A stretch of DNA of 64,000 nt from an uncultured Candidatus Melainabacteria bacterium (lineage in GTDB: Bacteria > Cyanobacteriota > Vampirovibrionia > Gastranaerophilales > Gastranaerophilaceae). Shown in pieces: positions 61,922 through 64,000 of this stretch (position 1 is its first letter; each line of letters begins with the position of its first letter). A program made the translations under genes and the position numbers. The DNA lies in the NCBI GenBank assembly GCA_934747335.1, contig CAKVGS010000004.1:1-64000 (forward strand), read 5' to 3'. Below the pieces are notes generated by a model, which saw only the letters and a program-made list of their open reading frames with translations, was not told the DNA's origin and ran no database searches.

Positions 61922-63280
61922 ATGACAATTAAAAAGGTTTTAATATTATTTCTTTTATTTTTATCATTGCCTGTTAGCGCAAAGCAAACAATAGACCGCT
62001 TTAGCTACATCAATTTAGACTGGTGGAAAAATTACAATGATGAGATTTTGCTCGAGCATTTGCAAACTCTCTATAATAACAACCACGATTTGAAAATTGC
62101 AGAACTCAAAACCAAACAATCTGAAGAAAATGTCAGATTAGTCGGTGCAAATCAATTGCCACAAGTAGGTTTTGATGGCAGCTTTACGAGAACATTGAGC
62201 GGGCCGCAAACAGAATTTGGCAACGTTATTATTCCTGAATATTCGCAAAACGAACTATTTATGCCACTTAGCGCATCTTATGAAATCGATATTTGGGGAC
62301 AAAATTACTTAAATAGAAAAAGTGCTAAGAAGCAAAAAGAAATCGCTGAACAACAGGAACGTGCGACATACATTTATATGACATCGGTTTTTGCGTCTAA
62401 TTATTACAACCTGATTAAGACTGACGAACTGGAAAAGACTCTGAAAGACATAATCGCAATTCAAACCGATGTTGTAAAAATGACCGAAAAGAAGTACAAC
62501 GCAGGACTTGCACCGATAAATGAACTTTTGAATGAACGTCAAACATTAGTTAGGTTCGAACAAGACTTGAATAAGGTTAGTGAAAACAAAAAAGTTTTAA
62601 ATAACGAGCTTATTACACTATTAGCCTTAAAAACAGATAAAGAAATTGAACACTCTACTTTTGACAAGGTTTCAATTCCAAATGCGCCTGACGCATTATC
62701 AACAACAATTATCCAATACCGTCCCGATTTAATTAGTTCTGAAGATTATGTTAAAAAGACGGGGATTGATGTAAAAGTAGCCAGAAGAGAGTTTTTACCT
62801 AAGTTCTTCTTATACGGCACATTAGGTTTCAATGCTTATCGTTGGAACAGAATGTTCTCTCCTGAAACATTCTTGGGAAATATCGGCATTGCTCCAAGTT
62901 GGGATATTTTTACCGGCGGAGCAAAGCTTGCAAGATATAGAATTAACAAATACGAATACAAAAAAGCTATCGAAAAATACGAAAAAACAGTTTTAACTTC
63001 TATTCAAGAAGTTAATGATGCGATGGTTTCCGTTAAAACTACAAAAGCAAATTTAATTAAGGCTGATGAAGCGTATTCAATTGAACAAGAAAAGCATAAT
63101 TTGGCTGAAAAACAATTTACAATCGGCGATTCATCTAAGTTGGATGAAATGAAATCAAATGTTAATTTGCTGATTGTAAAACAACATGAAATTTCTTCTA
63201 AAATAGATAGTGTAATTTCTACAATTTCTTTGTATAATGCAGTTGGGGGTATAGATTATACAAAAGCCGAAGATTTGTAG
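61922..63280 (+). CDS. TolC-like outer-membrane efflux channel
   Basis: About 452 residues from the ATG at 61922; the open frame extends to 61853 through a repeat element and is rejected because the signal peptide (MTIKKVLILFLLFLSLPVSA) begins here. It is an outer membrane factor of the OprM/NodT type with two structural repeats (NNNHDLKIAELKTKQSEENV near 60, VLTSIQEVNDAMVSVKTTKA near 375), beta segments (SASYEIDIWGQN, IGIAPSWDIFTGG) and long helices. No lipobox cysteine is seen. It likely completes the EmrAB-type pump. Confidence 0.92.
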   Translation: MTIKKVLILFLLFLSLPVSAKQTIDRFSYINLDWWKNYNDEILLEHLQTLYNNNHDLKIAELKTKQSEENVRLVGANQLPQVGFDGSFTRTLSGPQTEFGNVIIPEYSQNELFMPLSASYEIDIWGQNYLNRKSAKKQKEIAEQQERATYIYMTSVFASNYYNLIKTDELEKTLKDIIAIQTDVVKMTEKKYNAGLAPINELLNERQTLVRFEQDLNKVSENKKVLNNELITLLALKTDKEIEHSTFDKVSIPNAPDALSTTIIQYRPDLISSEDYVKKTGIDVKVARREFLPKFFLYGTLGFNAYRWNRMFSPETFLGNIGIAPSWDIFTGGAKLARYRINKYEYKKAIEKYEKTVLTSIQEVNDAMVSVKTTKANLIKADEAYSIEQEKHNLAEKQFTIGDSSKLDEMKSNVNLLIVKQHEISSKIDSVISTISLYNAVGGIDYTKAEDL

Positions 63281-63364
63281 TTTTGTAAATGTTTTGTAAC
63301 AATTGCCAAATAAAAGTCAATTTTCATGCTTCAGGTGTTTTATACCTTTTGGAAGTAGTGTGTT

Positions 63365-63958
63365 ATGAATATACAGCCGATACAATATAATAATAGTGTA
63401 GCAATGCAAGGCAAAAAAGACAGTTCTTGGAATCGCCTGAAACGTCGTGTTGCGCAAAAAGTACTTGACACGCTACCTTCTCATACCCAAAAAGAATCTG
63501 CGAGAAGTCGCGGAGAGTGGAATAAATTTGATAACTGGATTTCTAAACCTGCTCAAAACCGAGCTTTAATGGGTTTGACAGCTATAATTACTCAGCCTGC
63601 AATCGATTATCATAACCATAAGGTTGATGAAGAAACCCGCCGAATGTCAAGAAACAGAACGATTGCAAAGATTATTGCAGGTACTTGTGTTGGGATTTTG
63701 GTAAGAGGTTCTGCTTATGAAGCAGTTGCTTCAATGACAAATGTAGAAGGAAAGTCCAAAATTGCTAAAAAGTTGTTGCCTAAAAAATTCTTGGGTGAAA
63801 TTGCCAAAAATGAAAAATTCTTAAAAAATCACAGATGTGCGTTATCAAATTGGTTAGCAATAACAGCAATGTGTGTGACAAACTTCGTTTTGGATGCGCC
63901 ACTAACTGTATTTTTAACAAATAGATTGAATGCCAAAAAGGAGGATAAGCATGAATAG
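63365..63958 (+). CDS. Tagged orphan membrane protein
   Basis: A 197-residue protein starting MNIQPIQYNNSVAMQGKKDS, a tag variant with Met in place of Phe (Met14-Gln-Gly-Lys). A basic region (RLKRRVAQKVLD) is followed by hydrophobic stretches at about 78-90, 103-120 and 162-185 (NWLAITAMCVTNFVLDAPLT). Probably membrane-bound. It overlaps the next gene start by 8 bp. Family unknown. Confidence 0.72.
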   Translation: MNIQPIQYNNSVAMQGKKDSSWNRLKRRVAQKVLDTLPSHTQKESARSRGEWNKFDNWISKPAQNRALMGLTAIITQPAIDYHNHKVDEETRRMSRNRTIAKIIAGTCVGILVRGSAYEAVASMTNVEGKSKIAKKLLPKKFLGEIAKNEKFLKNHRCALSNWLAITAMCVTNFVLDAPLTVFLTNRLNAKKEDKHE

Positions 63959-64000
63959 TTCTCCTTTCGAAAAAGGGCTTGAATGGGTTTATAATAAATT
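63951..64000 (+). CDS. Start of a truncated gene at the window end
   Basis: ATG at 63951 with a perfect SD (AAGGAGGATAAGC) inside the end of the preceding gene. The visible peptide is MNSSPFEKGLEWVYNK, cut off by the window edge. It is translationally coupled to the tagged orphan upstream. Too short to identify. Confidence 0.65.
   Translation, partial: MNSSPFEKGLEWVYNK

Noticed and set aside
1..64000. tRNA, rRNA or SRP RNA genes
   Set aside because: I looked through the intergenic stretches and found no cloverleaf with a CCA-type end or other conserved RNA; a dedicated covariance search could still find a small one.

Overview
The window looks like a chromosome segment of an AT-rich, Gram-negative-enveloped gut bacterium, most probably a member of Gastranaerophilales (Melainabacteria/Vampirovibrionia, the non-photosynthetic sister group of Cyanobacteria). 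The assignment is inferred from gene content and not from a marker search. Supporting signs are outer-membrane lipid and efflux machinery (AsmA/TamB-like, MCE/MlaD-like, TolC-like), a biotin-dependent oxaloacetate decarboxylase pair, a NifU-like/GGGtGRT pair, an AroH-type chorismate mutase, and many lineage-specific proteins of unknown function that start with a short polar segment ending in a phenylalanine motif (F-K-G, F-K-S-K and variants).

Layout. 1-2.5 kb: oadA (5' end cut off) and oadB. 2.5-7.5 kb: orphan proteins around a NifU-like/GGGtGRT pair. 7.5-10.3 kb: thioredoxin, a 126-bp MITE-like element, a DnaQ-like exonuclease and rlmD. 10.3-16.5 kb: a 1447-residue AsmA-family protein and an MCE protein. 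16.5-25.9 kb: orphan coiled-coil and membrane proteins, a Xer recombinase, and a three-gene operon ending in a GH13 (alpha-amylase family) enzyme. 25.9-34.7 kb: coaE, a pseudouridine synthase, a thioesterase, gloA, an ABC exporter, an MFS transporter, clpP and leuS. 34.7-43.6 kb: a MarR regulator, a cysteine-repeat protein, rplS, rbgA, a histidine kinase/Nudix/aroH/response-regulator operon, a FliO-like protein, and neuB with its phosphatase. 43.6-50.9 kb: a TPR protein, two tandem orphan paralogues, pth, ffh, a large membrane orphan behind a structured leader, and a kdsC-like phosphatase. 50.9-56.2 kb: a dense repeat cluster, a coiled-coil orphan, rph, fabI and a toxin-antitoxin pair. 56.2-64 kb: a MarR/EmrA/EmrB efflux operon with a separated TolC partner, then further tagged orphans.

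Three patterns cut across the gene list. (1) Six transcription units of unknown function share a bipartite promoter, ACTTTATATATA with a GCAATTT-like box at a fixed 21-nt offset; none of the recognised housekeeping genes in the window has it. (2) About ten otherwise unrelated proteins share the short non-Sec N-terminal tag. (3) Two groups of tagged genes sit between direct repeats made of neighbouring host sequence: 32 bp identical at the pth/TPR junction, and about 50 bp diverged at the emr/tolC regulatory region. They look like cassettes that duplicated the site they entered. Small palindromic repeats are abundant, and one of them lies in frame inside leuS.
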